64,000 nt of DNA from Aquirufa nivalisilvae (GTDB lineage: Bacteria > Bacteroidota > Bacteroidia > Cytophagales > Spirosomataceae), in assembly GCF_004307455.1 (NCBI RefSeq), contig NZ_SEWX01000001.1, forward strand, positions 186,001 through 250,000. Reading direction: 5' to 3'. Below the pieces are notes generated by a model. The model made no database searches. It was not told the origin of the DNA and was given only the letters and a program-made list of their open reading frames with translations. Shown here one piece after another: positions 1 to 8,527 of this stretch; position 1 is the stretch's first letter; each line of letters starts with the position of its first letter. Both the position numbers and the translations under genes were made by a program.

Positions 1-1706
1 TTGCCAATGCAAATGACAACTCTGTTTCGGTCATTAATACGCGTAGCAACCAAGTGATAGAGGTATTGAATGCCGCCTTATTTCCCAATGCCTTGGAAGG
101 CTCTTCTACGAATGGATTGGCATTATCAGAAGATGAAGAACGCTTGTATATCTCGAATGCAGACAATAATTGTTTAGCTGTTTTTGAGGTAGAGAATCCA
201 GGCAAATCGAAGTCTCTTGGATTTATTCCAGTAGGCTGGTATCCAACCGCGGTGAAAGTCATTGGACAAACTGTCTATGTTGCCAATGGAAAAGGATTTT
301 CTTCTTTTGCCAATCCGAAAGGACCAAATCCCATGGCAAAAATTCAAAAAGTAACATATCAGCAAGCAGATAATGAGAAAAAAGCTAAAGTAGAATACAT
401 TGGAGGTTTGATGAAAGGGACCATGTCTCTATTTCAAGAACCTAGTAGAGCAGAATTAGCCATTTTATCTAAAGCGGTATATACCAATACTCCATACAAT
501 AAACAGATTGAGCTCCAAGCAAAAGGAGAAAAAGGAAATCCTATCCCAACCAAGGTGGGGGGTAAATCACCCATCAAATATGTTTTTTATGTTTTAAAGG
601 AAAACCGTACTTATGATCAGGTTTTAGCAGATGTAAAGGGAGGAAATGGCGATTTATCTTTGCTTTTATTTGGAGAAAAAGTAACCCCGAACCAACATAA
701 ATTAGTGAAAGACTTTGTCTTACTAGATAATTTTTATGTGGATGGAGAGGTTAGTTCAGATGGACACAACTGGTCTACTTCGGCCCATGCTACGGATTAT
801 TTGGAAAAAACCTGGCCAACAGGTTATGGAGGAAGAGGTGGTAAATATGATGGGGAAGGGAATCGTGCCATAGCAAATCCAAAAAATGGATTCATTTGGG
901 ATTATTGCAAAAGAGCGGGTGTTTCGTATCGGACATATGGAGAATTCGCTGATGATTTCAAGCCCAATATTCCTTCCATTGCAGGCCATTTCTGTCCAGA
1001 TTTCCCTTCATTTGATCAGAAAATCATGGATACACTTCGATTCAATCGCTGGAAAAAGGATTTTGATGCCTTATTAGCCAAAAATCAGGTTCCACAATTC
1101 AATTCTTTGAGATTCCCGAATGATCATACGGAAGGTCAAAAATTGGGCTCTTATACACCTACAGCTTTTGTAGCAGAAAATGACTATGCCATTGGTCTAT
1201 TCGTAGAACATTTATCGAAATCCAAAATTTGGAAAGAAACAGCCATATTTATAGTAGAAGATGATGCTCAAAATGGCTCAGACCACGTAGATGCACACCG
1301 TACTACGGCATATGTAGCAGGAGGTTTTGTAAAACGTGGATTTGTTGACCATACTCCTTATTCTACCTCTTCCATGTTAAGAACGATGGAATTGATTTTA
1401 GGAATCCCTCCAATGAGTCAATATGACGCTGCTGCAACGCCTATGTACAAATGCTTTACTTCAAAAGCTGATATAAGCCCATTCCAACACATTGCTCCAC
1501 AGGTGAATATTTTCGAAAAGAATGTAGCAGATAATGCCAGTGCTCGACTAAGTGAAAAGCTTGATTTCTCGAAGGAGGATGCTATTCCAGATTTAGTATT
1601 GAACCAGATTATTTGGAAGTCGGTACGCGGAGAACACTCAGAAATGCCCGCACCCCGTAGAGCAGCTATTTTAAATACTAAAGAGGAAGAAGGGGATGAA
1701 GATTAA
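1..1706 (+). CDS. YncE-like beta-propeller / phosphoesterase protein (5' end cut off)
   Basis: The reading frame is open from base 3 (codons reading ANANDNSVSV) with no start in view, so the gene begins left of the window. The first ~100 visible residues resemble the last blades of a YVTN/YncE beta-propeller (SEDEERLYISNADNNCLAVF). From about base 560 a phosphoesterase-family domain follows, with the KENRTYDQ motif, the DGHNWSTSAHATD block and the EDDAQNGSDHVDAHR block that carry metal ligands in this alkaline-phosphatase/phospholipase-C-like superfamily. This is the arrangement of bifunctional YncE/alkaline-phosphatase-like proteins. It is likely exported, though the signal peptide is outside the window. 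Its stop overlaps the receptor gene by 11 nt, so the two are probably translated together. Substrate unknown. Confidence 0.85.
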   Translation, partial: ANANDNSVSVINTRSNQVIEVLNAALFPNALEGSSTNGLALSEDEERLYISNADNNCLAVFEVENPGKSKSLGFIPVGWYPTAVKVIGQTVYVANGKGFSSFANPKGPNPMAKIQKVTYQQADNEKKAKVEYIGGLMKGTMSLFQEPSRAELAILSKAVYTNTPYNKQIELQAKGEKGNPIPTKVGGKSPIKYVFYVLKENRTYDQVLADVKGGNGDLSLLLFGEKVTPNQHKLVKDFVLLDNFYVDGEVSSDGHNWSTSAHATDYLEKTWPTGYGGRGGKYDGEGNRAIANPKNGFIWDYCKRAGVSYRTYGEFADDFKPNIPSIAGHFCPDFPSFDQKIMDTLRFNRWKKDFDALLAKNQVPQFNSLRFPNDHTEGQKLGSYTPTAFVAENDYAIGLFVEHLSKSKIWKETAIFIVEDDAQNGSDHVDAHRTTAYVAGGFVKRGFVDHTPYSTSSMLRTMELILGIPPMSQYDAAATPMYKCFTSKADISPFQHIAPQVNIFEKNVADNASARLSEKLDFSKEDAIPDLVLNQIIWKSVRGEHSEMPAPRRAAILNTKEEEGDED

Positions 1707-3714
1707 GTTAATAGCAGTCGTTTCATTGTATTTAATGAGTCAAGGCTCACCCATTTTAGCCCAAAAAAATGCAAGTGATACCCTTCAAAATATTGTAGTT
1801 AGTACCAGTAGAAGTGTCCAAAATGCATTAAAAACACCTTATGCGACTCAAATTTGGTCAGATTCTACGATCCGACAAAAAAGTGCGCGAACCAGCCCTG
1901 AGTTATTGATGAATATGCCAGGCATATTCCTTCAAAAAACCAATCAAGGTGGTGGTTCTATGTTTGTTAGGGGTTTAACGGGTAATCAAACGCTTTTGAT
2001 GTTGGATGGAATTAGATTCAATAATTCCACATTTCGATATGGCCCTAATCAATACTTAAACACGATTGACCCATATACCTTAGAAAGAGTAGAAAGCGTC
2101 ATGGGTTCAGGAGCTGTACAATATGGATCCGATGCTTTGACGGGTGTTATTCATATGTATAGTCAAAGACCTCAATTTAGCGCGAAACCTTTATTACAAA
2201 TTGGGCTTCAAAAGCGCTGGGCAAGTAGTGACATGGAAAATTCTTATCAAGGAAAAATCGTGTATAGCCAAAAAAATTGGGGAATCTTAGCCTCAGGATC
2301 TACTAAAAAGTTTGGTGATTTAATCCGAGGAAATCAATTAGGTGCTCAAAGCCCAAGTGGCTATCAGGAAGGCTCCTCTATGTTTAAGTTTAGACATCAA
2401 GCTAGTAAGTCCTTTGAATGGGAAGTAGGCTACCAACAAATGGTTCAAAACAATGTGCCTGTCTACCATAAAATAGTATTAGAAAACTTTGCCATCAATG
2501 AAATGGAAAAGCAAAAATACGAACGTGTCTATTGGAAAGGGACTGTTACAACTCCAAAGGCTTGGGCCAATAAAATAACGGGGACTTTAGCCTTTCAGTC
2601 GAGTTTAGAAAACAGAAGGGCTCAGAAAAATGGAAGTAGTACCTTGCGTGTAGAATCAGATCAAGTAAATACGCGGAGTGTCAGTATAGATGTGGAAAGT
2701 CAATGGACAAAACATTGGTCTTCCACCTCAGGTGTTGAAATCTATCATGATTGGGTTGGAAGTTCTAGATCGGATATCAACCAGTCCTCACAAAAAATCA
2801 CTCCTTTGAGAGGACTTTATCCTGATCAATCTCGGTATGAGCAGAGCTCTATCTTTTCTTTACATCATATCCAAATACCCAATTACCAAATTGAATTAGG
2901 TTTACGTTGGCATCAAGTGAAAGCCACTTTACCTGATACGACCTTGGGCTTAAGTATCGTTGAAAACCAAGCATTGGTTTATACCGCGGGAATTAGCCGA
3001 TTCATAGGAACAAACTCTTCCATATATCTTTCCAGTAGTTCTGGCTTTCGATCTCCTAATTTAGATGATTTAGGCAGCTTGGGTATCGTTGATTTTAGGT
3101 ATGAAAAACCGGCCTATCAATTAAAGCCAGAGTATTCCTTAAATCTGGAATTGGGCTATAAATTTGAAAATTATCGTTTTCGTCAACAAGTTTCGGTATT
3201 CAGAACTAGCTTAAGCAATTTGATTACACGGGTTAAAACAACTGCGGTTATTCAAGGCTATCCTGTTTACGAAAAAAGGAATGTAGAGGAGAGTTATTTG
3301 GCTGGAGGCGAATGGTCAGGATTATATAAAATCAACACAAAAAGTGCTTTACAAGGCCAATTATCTTATGTTATAGGTCAAAATTTGACACAAAATGAAC
3401 CCATGCGACGTATTCCGCCTTTGCATGGATCGGTTCAATACCTGATTCAAACAGGGCGGTTTACCTCTCAAATCGAACATGTATTTGCCTTTAGTCAAGA
3501 GCGATTAAGTGCGGGTGATAAATCGGATAACCGAATGAATCCCTTGGGTACAGCTGGCTGGGGTGTGGTGAACTTACAGACAACCTATGCCCGTAAACAT
3601 TGGCAGTTAAGCCTTCAACTTCAAAACTTGGGAGATGTAGATTACCGTATGCATGGCTCTGGCATCAATGGGGTTGGTAGAAGTATCTGGGGGCAGTTTC
3701 AGATTACCATGTAG
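1696..3714 (+). CDS. TonB-dependent outer-membrane receptor
   Basis: 672 residues. A signal peptide (MKIKLIAVVSLYLMSQGSPILA) is followed by a TonB-box-like stretch (DTLQNIVVSTSR), a plug domain at roughly residues 45-155 (SPELLMNMPGIFLQ, VRGLTGNQTLLMLDG, VESVMGSGAVQYGSDALTG) and a beta-barrel ending in an aromatic-rich strand (GQFQITM). It has no N-terminal carboxypeptidase-like domain and no SusD partner, so it is not a classic Sus pair. The ATG overlaps the phosphoesterase stop by 11 nt and lies after gaagaagggg. Energised uptake across the outer membrane is known for the family. A link to a product of the upstream phosphoesterase is inference from the overlap only. Confidence 0.92.
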   Translation: MKIKLIAVVSLYLMSQGSPILAQKNASDTLQNIVVSTSRSVQNALKTPYATQIWSDSTIRQKSARTSPELLMNMPGIFLQKTNQGGGSMFVRGLTGNQTLLMLDGIRFNNSTFRYGPNQYLNTIDPYTLERVESVMGSGAVQYGSDALTGVIHMYSQRPQFSAKPLLQIGLQKRWASSDMENSYQGKIVYSQKNWGILASGSTKKFGDLIRGNQLGAQSPSGYQEGSSMFKFRHQASKSFEWEVGYQQMVQNNVPVYHKIVLENFAINEMEKQKYERVYWKGTVTTPKAWANKITGTLAFQSSLENRRAQKNGSSTLRVESDQVNTRSVSIDVESQWTKHWSSTSGVEIYHDWVGSSRSDINQSSQKITPLRGLYPDQSRYEQSSIFSLHHIQIPNYQIELGLRWHQVKATLPDTTLGLSIVENQALVYTAGISRFIGTNSSIYLSSSSGFRSPNLDDLGSLGIVDFRYEKPAYQLKPEYSLNLELGYKFENYRFRQQVSVFRTSLSNLITRVKTTAVIQGYPVYEKRNVEESYLAGGEWSGLYKINTKSALQGQLSYVIGQNLTQNEPMRRIPPLHGSVQYLIQTGRFTSQIEHVFAFSQERLSAGDKSDNRMNPLGTAGWGVVNLQTTYARKHWQLSLQLQNLGDVDYRMHGSGINGVGRSIWGQFQITM

Positions 3715-3716
3715 AA

Positions 3717-3755
3717 TTAGGAATGTAGAATGGAGAATTAGGGATGTAGAATTGT
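3717..3755 (+). repeat. Degenerate GAATGTAGAAT-type repeat, copy 1
   Basis: The start of the 250-nt gap between two convergent genes holds tandem short words of the kind gaatgtagaatggagaatta. The same words recur inverted at 3921-3966 and again near 8480-8515. It looks like a non-coding, drift-prone intergenic repeat. No function can be assigned from the sequence. Confidence 0.5.
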
Positions 3756-3898
3756 GAATATCTTGTCCCGAGATAGGCTGATTCCAAGGTCTTTTATACG
3801 ACTTTTTATTAGATTAAACTTTCAGTGGAGAATGTAGCATGGAGCACAAAAACCAATCTACATTAATCGGCTAGCTTCTACGAAATTTGAAGTACGAC

Positions 3899-3923
3899 GA
3901 GAATCTTTTCCTAAAAAATTCTC
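3899..3923. repeat. Small inverted repeat between convergent genes
   Basis: GAGAAT at 3899-3904 pairs with ATTCTC at 3918-3923. After one C-A mismatch the inner TTTT/AAAA also pairs, leaving a CCT loop. Neither side has a proper uridine run, so a strong intrinsic terminator is doubtful, although this is the gap where both neighbouring genes should end. The rest of the 3715-3964 gap shows only the flanking repeats. Confidence 0.3.
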
Positions 3924-3966
3924 CAGTTTACATTCTTCATTCCTAATTCTTCATTCTACATTCCCT
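3921..3966 (-). repeat. Degenerate GAATGTAGAAT-type repeat, copy 2 (inverted)
   Basis: Read on the minus strand this is a run of gaatgtagaatgaagaatta-like words, the inverse of copy 1 at 3717. The two copies face each other across about 165 nt and could form a long imperfect hairpin. The repeat ends at the stop codon of the fucosidase gene. Confidence 0.5.
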
Positions 3967-6382
3967 ACAAGATTCTCACTTTCTTTCCTTTGGCTATTTG
4001 TATTTCTTTAGATGTTCCATTAACAATTATCGTCGTTTTCCCCCCAGGAACACCTTTGATGTATAACTTTACCACCTGACCATTTTTCCAAGCCATATCA
4101 ATTTCAAATCCACCTCTTGCCTTCAAACCTTTTACTTCACCTTCCACTTTCCAGTCATCTGAAATAGCAGGAAGTAAATAAATTTGATGCATGTCGGATT
4201 GTACCAACATTTCTGCTACGGCAGCTGCTCCTCCAAAATTTCCATCAATCTGGAATGGAGGATGTGCATCAAATAAGTTAGGATACGTTCCCCCTCCTCG
4301 ACGGTATTCAATCTTTACCCCGTCAGGTTCCACATATTTCAATAATTCACGATACATTTTGTAGGCATGATTCCCGTCTTTTAATCTCGCCCATAAATTG
4401 ATTCTCCAACCCTTAGACCAGCCTGTGGTTTCATCCCCTTTAATTTCCAAAGTTCTTTTAGCTGCATTCGTCAAGACTGGTGTGTTTTCTACGGTCAAAT
4501 GAGTTCCGGGAAACAATCCAAATAAATGACTTTGGTGACGGTGGGTAGGTTCTACATCTTCCCAGTCAAAATACCATTCTTGCAAATTTCCTTTTTTGCC
4601 CACTTGATATGGGTATAATTTCTTCAGGGCATCTTGAAGCTGTTGGCTAAAAGTTGCATCTTGTTTTAAGATTTTATCTGCTTCAATGAGGTCCTGAAAA
4701 AGCTCCCGTATCATGGCCAAATCGGCCGCTCCACCATAGGCTGTTTCTCCTTGATAACCCGTAGGAGTAATAAATCTATTTTCTGGAGAGGTCGATGGAG
4801 ATGTAATCAAATTGCCATTTTTGTCTGGAATTAGCATCGCTAAACAAAACTCGGCAGCCCCTTTCATTAATGGATAGGCCTTTTCCTTCAAGAATTTATC
4901 ATCCTTAGTAAAACTATAATGTTCCCATAAATGTGTAGCTGCCCAAGCGCCACCCATGTACCAATTAGCCCAACTAGGTGACCCATTTCCAAAATCCCCC
5001 ACGGGATTCGTCATGGCCCAAATGTCCGAATTATGATGAACCGTCCAACCAGGTGCATCATAAAAGGTCTTTGCCGTTATTTTACCTGTTTTTTCTAAAT
5101 TCTCAATAAAGCTGAGAAAAGGGGCATGCATTTCTGATAAATTGGTATTTTCTGCTAACCAATAATTCTCTTCAGCATTAATATTCATCGTATAATTACT
5201 ACTCCAAGGTGGTTGAATATGTGGATTCCAAAGCCCTTGTAAATTAGCAGGTACACCCAAGGTTCTAGAACTTGATATCAATAAGTAACGGCCAAATTGA
5301 AAATACAAAGTTTCTAAATAAGGATCTTTTTCTCCTTTAGCATACCTTCTTAGACGATCATCTGTGGGAAGCTCAGGGGCCTGTTCCCCTCCTAAATGAA
5401 GGCTTACTCGTTTAAAATACTGTTGATAATCTTGAATATGCCTAGCTCGCATCTCAACAACCGTTTTTCTACTGGCCACTTGTAATTGTTCTTGAGCAAT
5501 TGCATCGTCATTTAAACCTTGACTTTGTGGATTTTTATCAAATCCATTAAAACTAGTAGCTAATGACACTAAAATAGTTGCCTCTGTGGCATTGGAAAGA
5601 CTAACAGTACTATCTGTTCTGGCCACTTGACCATCCGTAGACTGTAATAAAACATCTGCGGAGAAGCGAGTTCCTTGATTTTCCTTAAAAATAATTGGAT
5701 TCCCCTTTTTCCTAACATAATTAGGATCTGCTCGCACTGGAGCTACTCCTTGAAAATGTAGGTGATTGATGGTTGACTTCGATTTGTACTTCAATTTGGA
5801 ACCGAATCTAACACTAAAATTGAGCCCTTTAGCTTGAGAACTTTTCAAGTGAATCACTAATATTTTGTCTGGATAAGAGACAAAGTATTCTTTAGAAATA
5901 GTTTGGTTGCCTGCATCATACTTCACCGAAGCTATGGCCTTTTCCAAATCCAATTCTCGGTAATAATTCTTTACAGGGCTAGATTTAAAATCAATGTATA
6001 AGTCGCCCAATGGTGCATATGACTCCGAAAATTTACCTTGTAATTTACGGACTAAAGAATCCGCCAATTTATAATTTTCATTTTTTAGTGCTTCTCGAAC
6101 TGCAGGTAAATGTTTGTAAGCTTGTGGATTCATGTTGGGATCCATGGGCTCTCCTGACCAAAGTGTAATATCATTTAAATGAATCTTATCGGTATCTGTA
6201 CCTCCATAGACGGTAGCTCCGATTCGGCCATTACCTAATACCAGTGCTTCTTCAAAATATTGAGCAGGTTTATTATACCAAAGTTTTAATTTTTTTGAGG
6301 GAGAAGAATTTGCAGGTTCAGTGGCTAATGATACAAAAGTTATTCCACTAAAAAGAGCTATCAGTAAACTGAATTTTTTCAT
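3965..6382 (-). CDS. Glycoside hydrolase family 95, probable alpha-L-fucosidase
   Basis: 805 residues, a typical GH95 length. A signal peptide (MKKFSLLIALFSGITFVSLA) precedes the N-terminal beta domain (LGNGRIGATVYGG, DITLWSGEP) and the (alpha/alpha)6 catalytic domain. Family active-site blocks are visible: NLQGLWN with TMNINAEENYW near residues 385-405 (the Asn pair), SPSTSPENRF near 530 (candidate acid Glu) and QIDGNFGGAAAVAE near 710 (Asp). GH95 enzymes are inverting alpha-1,2-L-fucosidases, with some alpha-L-galactosidases. The product is probably periplasmic. It lies 8 nt downstream of the isomerase-like gene, so the two form an operon, plausibly for use of fucosylated or galactosylated glycans. 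Confidence 0.9.
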   Translation of the reverse strand: MKKFSLLIALFSGITFVSLATEPANSSPSKKLKLWYNKPAQYFEEALVLGNGRIGATVYGGTDTDKIHLNDITLWSGEPMDPNMNPQAYKHLPAVREALKNENYKLADSLVRKLQGKFSESYAPLGDLYIDFKSSPVKNYYRELDLEKAIASVKYDAGNQTISKEYFVSYPDKILVIHLKSSQAKGLNFSVRFGSKLKYKSKSTINHLHFQGVAPVRADPNYVRKKGNPIIFKENQGTRFSADVLLQSTDGQVARTDSTVSLSNATEATILVSLATSFNGFDKNPQSQGLNDDAIAQEQLQVASRKTVVEMRARHIQDYQQYFKRVSLHLGGEQAPELPTDDRLRRYAKGEKDPYLETLYFQFGRYLLISSSRTLGVPANLQGLWNPHIQPPWSSNYTMNINAEENYWLAENTNLSEMHAPFLSFIENLEKTGKITAKTFYDAPGWTVHHNSDIWAMTNPVGDFGNGSPSWANWYMGGAWAATHLWEHYSFTKDDKFLKEKAYPLMKGAAEFCLAMLIPDKNGNLITSPSTSPENRFITPTGYQGETAYGGAADLAMIRELFQDLIEADKILKQDATFSQQLQDALKKLYPYQVGKKGNLQEWYFDWEDVEPTHRHQSHLFGLFPGTHLTVENTPVLTNAAKRTLEIKGDETTGWSKGWRINLWARLKDGNHAYKMYRELLKYVEPDGVKIEYRRGGGTYPNLFDAHPPFQIDGNFGGAAAVAEMLVQSDMHQIYLLPAISDDWKVEGEVKGLKARGGFEIDMAWKNGQVVKLYIKGVPGGKTTIIVNGTSKEIQIAKGKKVRIL

Positions 6383-6390
6383 GAATTTAA

Positions 6391-7338
6391 TTATACTTTA
6401 TATTGGGCATTTACTCGTTTAACTACAGCTTTCATCTTTTCCAAGCCCGTTTTTGCCACCAACAAAGGATCTTGCGTGTAAAGTTGTTTATTAAACAATT
6501 CTAAGGATAATACGACTGGTTGGGCACTTGGTTTTAAGGCATGAACAATTTTATCAATAGGTGCTTCCCCATCGCCAGCATAGATGCGATCCGCGTCTTT
6601 AATTTGGTCGGGCTTAATACTAGTAACATAATCATTGATATGAAAAATTTCGATGGAATTCTCTCCTACCAAATGTAGGCTTTCGTGGCTAGACCCTCCT
6701 TTGTAGATATGAAATACGTCTAGTAATAAACGTGCCTTCTTATGTCCACTTTCTGCAGCTACAAAAAGCACATCTGCCACTCGATGTAAGTTCTTCGAAT
6801 GCCCCCACATTTCCAATTGCGGAATCACGTTCATTTGTTCCCCCAATTCTAAGATGGTTCTGTAACGTTCTGCGGCAGCCTTTAAATTCAAACCGGCCTC
6901 TGCCGTAGCTCCCATAGGAGGTGCGGCGGTACGTTTACACCCTAACTCGGCCAATAAGCCCATTTCACGTTTCAATTGCTCAATTCCCTTGCTTCGAGTA
7001 GTTGTGTCATCCACAATCCATTGAGCAAAACCTATGGCATTTTCAATCGTTAAACCTAAATCAGCAATACGTTTTTTGGCCTCAACAATGGTCCCTCCTG
7101 AAGCTAAATATTTTTCTAAGGTAGGCATCCAAATTTCCACGGATCTAAATCCAGCTTGAGAAGCTACTTCTAATTCTTTGATAAAACCTAAATTTTGTCC
7201 CATGATGGTACTTAGGTTTAAACTCAAGCGAAAAGTGTTTTTGGATGGAATATTTTGGGCTTGAGAAAAAGTTGGAGCAAGCGCCATACCAGCGGTTGCA
7301 CCTGATGCTTTCAATACATCCCTTCGACTTATTTTCAT
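6391..7338 (-). CDS. Tat-exported sugar phosphate isomerase/epimerase-like TIM barrel protein
   Basis: 315 residues. The start carries a twin-arginine signal (SRRDVLKASGATAGMALA), so export after folding is expected. The mature part is an AP-endonuclease-2 / xylose-isomerase-like TIM barrel, with conserved acidic and His residues in LEMWGHSKN, LLDVFHIYKGG, FHINDY and VLSLELF that match the usual metal site. Members act as sugar or inosose isomerases, epimerases or dehydratases; the exact substrate cannot be read here. First gene of a two-gene unit with the GH95 enzyme, which suggests periplasmic processing of a released sugar. A 16-bp palindrome lies 66 nt upstream of the start. Confidence 0.82.
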   Translation of the reverse strand: MKISRRDVLKASGATAGMALAPTFSQAQNIPSKNTFRLSLNLSTIMGQNLGFIKELEVASQAGFRSVEIWMPTLEKYLASGGTIVEAKKRIADLGLTIENAIGFAQWIVDDTTTRSKGIEQLKREMGLLAELGCKRTAAPPMGATAEAGLNLKAAAERYRTILELGEQMNVIPQLEMWGHSKNLHRVADVLFVAAESGHKKARLLLDVFHIYKGGSSHESLHLVGENSIEIFHINDYVTSIKPDQIKDADRIYAGDGEAPIDKIVHALKPSAQPVVLSLELFNKQLYTQDPLLVAKTGLEKMKAVVKRVNAQYKV

Positions 7339-7403
7339 AGTGAATAGCTAAGTTAAAATCAGTTTATTCATATCAATTGCGCTTAAAATTGGCAAATGAC
7401 ATG

Positions 7404-7438
7404 TAGATTTGTCAACTTTTGGAAAGTTGACAAATCTA
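7404..7438. repeat. Perfect 16-bp inverted repeat with 3-nt loop
   Basis: The arm at 7404-7419 (TAGATTTGTCAACTTT) is exactly complementary to 7423-7438, with TGG between. It lies in the gap between the isomerase-like gene and tRNA-Phe. No uridine run follows on either strand, so it does not look like an intrinsic terminator. It may be an operator for the isomerase/fucosidase unit or a copy of a dispersed REP-like palindrome. The remaining bases of 7339-7472 show nothing recognisable. Confidence 0.75.
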
Positions 7439-7472
7439 AGCAAACAGAATCAAATCTAGCCTAATATTACGT

Positions 7473-7506
7473 AAAAAAAAAGACCCTAACTTTCGTCAGG
7501 GTCTTT
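7473..7506 (-). terminator. Intrinsic terminator of tRNA-Phe
   Basis: AAAGACCCT at 7479-7487 pairs perfectly with AGGGTCTTT at 7498-7506 around a 10-nt loop. On the minus strand the hairpin is followed by a T run (the A run at 7473-7481 on the plus strand). It lies 12 nt past the tRNA 3' end, in the right orientation. Confidence 0.88.
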
Positions 7507-7518
7507 CTAAAATTGAAG

Positions 7519-7591
7519 TGGTAGAGCCCGGACTCGAACCGGGGACACACGGATTTTCAGTCCGATGCTCTACCAACTGAGCTACTCCACC
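7519..7591 (-). tRNA. tRNA-Phe (anticodon GAA)
   Basis: A 73-nt cloverleaf on the minus strand. Acceptor GGTGGAG pairs with CTCTACC with one G-U pair; the D stem is GCTC/GAGC; the anticodon loop CTGAAAA carries GAA (plus-strand 7556-7558); the T arm is CCCGG-TTCGAGT-CCGGG; the discriminator is A. The 27-43 pair at the base of the anticodon stem is U-U. The genome does not encode CCA (next bases are CTT), so CCA must be added by tRNA nucleotidyltransferase. It has its own promoter and terminator, so it is monocistronic. Confidence 0.97.
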
Positions 7592-7618
7592 TCAATTGCC
7601 CGATTGCTTTCGGGATTG

Positions 7619-7650
7619 CAAAAGTATGAATATTTTTTAAAAATGGCAAT
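7619..7650 (-). promoter_or_regulatory. Bacteroidota-type promoter of tRNA-Phe
   Basis: On the minus strand, TTG (7650-7648) is followed after 21 nt by TACTTTTG (7626-7619), matching the -33 TTG / -7 TAnnTTTG consensus of Bacteroidota sigma-ABfr promoters. It ends 27 nt before the tRNA 5' end. An inverted repeat, GGGATTGC at 7612-7619 and GCAATCCC at 7647-7654, frames the promoter. Confidence 0.7.
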
Positions 7651-7695
7651 CCCCAAAATAAAAAAAATGGAAAAAGCTTGGAATGTGTATTCTTC

Positions 7696-7726
7696 TTGCT
7701 GACCCCAACTCTTTTCCCTATTTTTG
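7696..7726 (+). promoter_or_regulatory. Bacteroidota-type promoter of lptB
   Basis: TTG at 7696-7698, a 20-nt spacer and TATTTTTG at 7719-7726 match the -33/-7 consensus. The lptB ATG lies only 4 nt after the -7 element, so transcription from here would start at or very near the start codon, giving a leaderless or nearly leaderless mRNA. Confidence 0.6.
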
Positions 7727-7730
7727 AAAT

Positions 7731-8462
7731 ATGATCCTAAGAACAGAAAATCTGGTAAAAAAATACGGCCAACGCTTGGTCAATGACCACATTAGCTATC
7801 AGGTTGCCCAAGGAGAAATTGTTGGACTACTAGGACCCAATGGCGCCGGAAAAACAACCTCTTTTTATATAGCCACAGGCTTAGTAAAGCCTAATGAAGG
7901 CAAAGTTTGGTTAGATGATCTGGACGTCACCCACCTTCCCATGTACAAGCGTGCTAGGTTAGGAATTGGATACTTAGCTCAAGAAGCATCTGTTTTCAGA
8001 ACACTCACCGTGGAAGAAAATATTTTGGCAGTGCTCGAAATGACCAAACTGACCAAAACAGAGCAAAAAGAGAAAACGGAATTACTATTAGAAGAGTTTT
8101 CTTTAACGCACGTTAGAAAAAGTCTGGGACAAGTACTGTCAGGAGGAGAACGTAGGCGAACTGAGATTGCAAGGGCATTAGCAGTAGACCCCAAGTTTAT
8201 CTTATTAGATGAACCCTTCGCCGGTGTAGATCCCATCGCAGTCGAAGAAATTCAAAGTATTGTCGCCAAATTAAAATACCGAAATATTGGCATCTTAATC
8301 ACCGATCATAATGTTGATGAGACTCTTTCCATCACCGATCGCGCCTATTTGTTGTTTGAAGGAAGAATTCTCAAAGCAGGAACGCCTCAAGAATTAGCCG
8401 ATGACGAACAAGTTCGTCGCTTATATCTTGGTAAGAATTTCGAATTACGAAAGAAAAACTAA
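7731..8462 (+). CDS. lptB: LPS export ABC transporter ATPase LptB
   Basis: 243 residues, normal length for LptB. Walker A is GPNGAGKT (35-42), the signature is [15 protein letters not shown] near 136-150, and Walker B is [13 protein letters not shown] near 156. The D-loop and switch His (LITDHNV) are present. LptB powers extraction of LPS from the inner membrane with LptF/LptG; those genes are not in this window. The N-terminus [13 protein letters not shown] fits LptB homologues, so the ATG at 7731 is well supported, even though a promoter -7 box ends 4 nt before it. Confidence 0.93.
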   Translation: MILRTENLVKKYGQRLVNDHISYQVAQGEIVGLLGPNGAGKTTSFYIATGLVKPNEGKVWLDDLDVTHLPMYKRARLGIGYLAQEASVFRTLTVEENILAVLEMTKLTKTEQKEKTELLLEEFSLTHVRKSLGQVLSGGERRRTEIARALAVDPKFILLDEPFAGVDPIAVEEIQSIVAKLKYRNIGILITDHNVDETLSITDRAYLLFEGRILKAGTPQELADDEQVRRLYLGKNFELRKKN

Positions 8463-8479
8463 TAAGTTATTAGGGTTTT

Positions 8480-8515
8480 TGAAGATAGAATGAAGAATGT
8501 AAAATGTAGAATTTC
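8480..8515 (+). repeat. Degenerate GAATGTAGAAT-type repeat, copy 3
   Basis: The 65-nt gap between lptB and the PLP enzyme contains gaagatagaatgaagaatgt followed by aaaatgtagaat. These are the same words as the repeats at 3717 and 3921, on the plus strand. Confidence 0.45.
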
Positions 8516-8527
8516 GGAGGTTTTGAC

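Noticed and set aside
7404-7438. Intrinsic terminator
   Set aside because: No T run follows the hairpin on either strand, and the true tRNA terminator is at 7473-7506.
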